From contig DKTP01000013.1 in NCBI GenBank assembly GCA_002473085.1, forward strand, positions 1 through 6,057: DNA of 6,057 bases, written 5' to 3'. Each line of letters opens with the position of its first letter. Positions within the stretch are counted from its first letter, which is position 1. This DNA comes from Anaerolineales bacterium UBA7227. GTDB taxonomy: Bacteria; Chloroflexota; Anaerolineae; Anaerolineales; Villigracilaceae. Shown here piece by piece: positions 5,810 through 6,057 of this stretch. Below the pieces are notes generated by a model. The model was not told where the DNA came from. It searched no databases and was given only the letters and a program-made list of their open reading frames with translations. Position numbers and translations under genes: made by a program.

Positions 5810-6057
5810 AGGAGGAAGCCCTCGACCATTAGTACAACTTAGCTCAACACATTACTGTGCGTACACTTGTTGCCTATATAGCAGGTGGTCTACCTGCGGT
5901 CTTACTCCATTACTGGATGAGGGATTTAATCTTGAGGCGAGTTTCCCACTTAGATGCTTTCAGCGGTTATCTCTGCCAGACGTAGCTACCCAGCAATGCT
6001 CCTGGCGGAACAACTGGCACACTAGAGGTCTGTCCATCCCGGTCCTCTCGTACTAGG
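5810..6057 (-). rRNA. rrl: 23S ribosomal RNA, 3' end (cut by window edge)
   Basis: The last 248 or so bases of a 23S gene lie on the - strand; the rest is beyond position 6057. The universally conserved sarcin-ricin loop AGTACGAGAGGACC reads at 6054-6041, followed by GGGATGGAC, the GCTGGGTAGCTACG segment, GATAACCGCTGAAAGCATCT and the final GTACTAATGGTCGAGGGC near the 3' end. The sarcin-ricin loop target of IF-2, EF-Tu and EF-G is intact. The exact 3' end is inferred from the usual distance after the TACTAAT motif. Confidence 0.97.

Overview
The window looks like bacterial chromosome from an anaerobic or fermentative lineage, most likely Chloroflexota (Anaerolineae-like). That placement is an inference from three things: the nifJ/DHOD-like gene pair, the character of the IF-1 and bS21 proteins, and short ATTCGTG/ATTCGCG intergenic repeats. 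The 23S and 5S segments would settle it by database search. The DNA is GC-rich in the two metabolic genes and nearer balanced between genes. There are no mobile-element genes, CRISPR arrays or tRNAs.

Left part, + strand (1-4685): a tandem 10-bp repeat block lies at the very edge. It is followed by a full-length pyruvate:ferredoxin oxidoreductase (nifJ/PFOR, 1188 aa) with its expected catalytic and cluster-ligand residues. After 51 bases carrying a perfect 11-bp inverted repeat comes a 332-aa dihydroorotate dehydrogenase-like flavoprotein that contains no cysteine at all. The two genes probably form one unit. PFOR turns pyruvate and CoA into acetyl-CoA, CO2 and reduced ferredoxin; the role of the partner is unknown.

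Middle (4686-4917): a convergent intergenic region of 232 bases. It has a strong terminator serving the - strand genes, a weaker hairpin that may end the + strand unit, a 10-bp palindrome and a degenerate short repeat.

Right part, - strand (4918-6057): reading leftwards, this holds the 3' end of a 23S rRNA gene, a 70-bp spacer and a complete 5S rRNA. Next come a near-consensus sigma70-type promoter just past the 5S, a leader of about 180 nt rich in hairpins, rpsU (bS21) and infA (IF-1). Translation-apparatus genes therefore sit directly behind an rRNA operon but appear to have their own promoter and a structured leader.

No wholly new multi-gene system is evident. The most interesting undescribed element is the rpsU-infA leader, which has mutually exclusive hairpins, a Shine-Dalgarno-abutting hairpin and overlapping small ORFs. 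The cysteine-free DHOD-like partner of PFOR is the next best lead.
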